Shown: positions 22,406 to 23,409 of the stretch, piece after piece
Position numbering within the stretch: position 1 is the first letter of the stretch
Layout: each line of letters begins with the position of its first letter
Assembly (NCBI GenBank): GCA_002483745.1
Contig: DLIM01000004.1
Coordinates: forward strand, 42,576-65,984
Reading direction: 5' to 3'
From: Caryophanales bacterium UBA7642
Lineage (GTDB): Bacteria > Bacillota_I > Bacilli_A > RFN20 > CAG-288
DNA length: 23,409 nt
Position numbers and translations under genes: made by a program
The notes under the pieces: generated by a model
Databases searched by the model: none
Told to the model about the DNA's origin: nothing
What the model saw: only the letters and a program-made list of their open reading frames with translations

Positions 22406-23409
22406 ATGAAGAAACTTAGTTTTAAATTTTCGTTACCGGTATTTGCGCTAGGGGCCTTAATTGTTACAGGCACTTCTTTTGGTGTATGGGTATTTAATGA
22501 AGGATCCTCTGCTACTGCCACTGTTGACAACATTATTGTTAAGCCTTTCTACTTTGGCGGAGATGGTTACTACGATGATGAAGGAAATAAAACTGGGTCA
22601 GATTTAGTATTTACTAATGTGATTGATAAAACTACCGGAACTGCTACTATTACTAGTGCTACGCTTGCTTATAATTACAAATCTGATAATGGCAAGCTAG
22701 AGTTACCTAGTGTTTATTATGAAAATGGGGTTGCTTATCGAATCACTGGATTTGGTGATGGATCTAGTAAGAATTTAGGTTGGACTCCTGATACTTCTTT
22801 AACTACCTTAATTATTCCTGATTCTTATACCTCTATTAATGATATGGCTTTGTCTACTTTAGCTCCTTCAATAACTAAAGTTGTTCTTGGAAACAATATT
22901 AAAACTATTGGTAATAATGCTTTCTATTGCTGCAATACCCTTACAGACATTAATTTCCCTGCTAGTCTTGAATCTATTGGAGACTCAGCATTCTTCCAGT
23001 GTAAACTGAGCGATGTCAACCTTAGCACGGCTACTAGCCTTAAAGTTATCGGGGCTTGTTCTTTTGGTGAGGGTAAAGTTCAGACAGTTGAATTCCCTAA
23101 TAGCTTAGAAGAAATACAGGCGTATGCTTTTGTGAAAAATAAGATTACTCTTGCTGATTTAAGCAATACTAAGTTAGCTAAATTAGGAACCGGAACTTGC
23201 GAATATGGTGTTAAGACTGGAAACTCCTTTGCTGATAATACTGGTTTGACCTGCTATCTTCCTAAAACCCTTTCTACTTGCGGATCCCAGATTTTCAACA
23301 ATGATAATGGCGCTAATATCTATGTTCAGTTTGCTAGCGGTGATGCACCTTCAGGCTTTGATTCCAAATGGAATTCTACAGATGGTGGCGGAACTAATAT
23401 TACGGTCCA
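22406..23409 (+). CDS. Secreted BspA-type leucine-rich-repeat protein (3' end outside window)
   Basis: An open frame runs to the right edge with no stop, giving about 334 residues. The N-terminus MKKLSFKFSLPVFALGAL continues into a hydrophobic stretch, as in a signal peptide or membrane anchor. After a glycine/serine-rich segment come several LRR_5 (BspA/Treponema TpLRR) units: TTLIIPDSYTSINDMAL, KVVLGNNIKTIGNNAFYCC, DINFPASLESIGDSAFFQC, KVIGACSFGEGKVQTVEF and PNSLEEIQAYAF. Such proteins are surface or secreted and often bind host or matrix components; that role is inference. An ATG at 22382 is 8 codons upstream in frame, but it is only 4 bases from the -10, so the second ATG is preferred. 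Neither has a good ribosome site. C-terminal anchoring cannot be seen. Confidence 0.82.
   Translation, partial: MKKLSFKFSLPVFALGALIVTGTSFGVWVFNEGSSATATVDNIIVKPFYFGGDGYYDDEGNKTGSDLVFTNVIDKTTGTATITSATLAYNYKSDNGKLELPSVYYENGVAYRITGFGDGSSKNLGWTPDTSLTTLIIPDSYTSINDMALSTLAPSITKVVLGNNIKTIGNNAFYCCNTLTDINFPASLESIGDSAFFQCKLSDVNLSTATSLKVIGACSFGEGKVQTVEFPNSLEEIQAYAFVKNKITLADLSNTKLAKLGTGTCEYGVKTGNSFADNTGLTCYLPKTLSTCGSQIFNNDNGANIYVQFASGDAPSGFDSKWNSTDGGGTNITV

Noticed and set aside
1..23409. CRISPR, prophage, transposon, tRNA or toxin-antitoxin signals
   Set aside because: I found no repeat-spacer array, no terminal inverted repeats with a transposase, no tRNA-like cloverleaf and no small paired toxin-antitoxin frames in the window.

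Overview
The window reads as a chromosomal segment of a low-GC Gram-positive bacterium, most likely an uncultured or gut-type member of the Bacilli/Erysipelotrichia-Mollicutes side of the Firmicutes. The support is the AT-rich DNA, strong GGAGG-type ribosome sites, a Firmicutes-style infC-rpmI-rplT operon with a leader attenuator, a dnaE-polA-mutM/coaE cluster, and an rlmB gene followed by a sigma-factor-like gene, as in the Bacillus rlmB-yacP-sigH neighbourhood. UGA is used as a stop and tryptophan is UGG, so this is not a code-4 mollicute. No tRNA, rRNA, CRISPR array, insertion sequence or phage gene was seen.

Layout. 1-2.6 kb (minus): a multi-pass membrane protein running off the left edge, the translation operon infC-rpmI-rplT (with an ATA start codon and a terminator-bearing leader), and a YjcF-like GNAT acetyltransferase. 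2.6-7 kb: upp (minus) is divergent from a plus-strand block of two closely related GT4 glycosyltransferases separated by an RluA-type pseudouridine synthase. 7-8 kb (minus): a stand-alone short-form 3-hydroxyacyl-CoA dehydrogenase. 8-15 kb (minus): a replication/repair block of dnaE, polA and an in-frame MutM-CoaE fusion, with the genes overlapping or almost touching. 15-18.3 kb (minus): one large MacB/FtsX-type ABC ATPase-permease, split by a one-base frameshift in a five-base homopolymer. 18.3-22.3 kb (plus): rlmB, a highly diverged sigma-70-like protein, a GT2 glycosyltransferase and an NAD(P)HX dehydratase. 22.4 kb to the right edge (plus): the start of a secreted BspA-type leucine-rich-repeat protein.

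How the parts relate. Most genes are housekeeping: translation initiation and ribosomal proteins, pyrimidine salvage, rRNA modification, replication/repair and coenzyme A synthesis. The surface side is represented by three glycosyltransferases (probably glycolipid or envelope glycan assembly), the ABC exporter-like protein and the LRR protein. Points most worth following up are the MutM-CoaE fusion, the diverged sigma-like gene at the sigH position, the ATA-initiated infC with its leader, the homopolymer frameshift in the ABC gene, and a DnaE that has lost the PHP metal-site signature and appears to be transcribed without a 5' leader. I found no clearly new defence or mobile system here.
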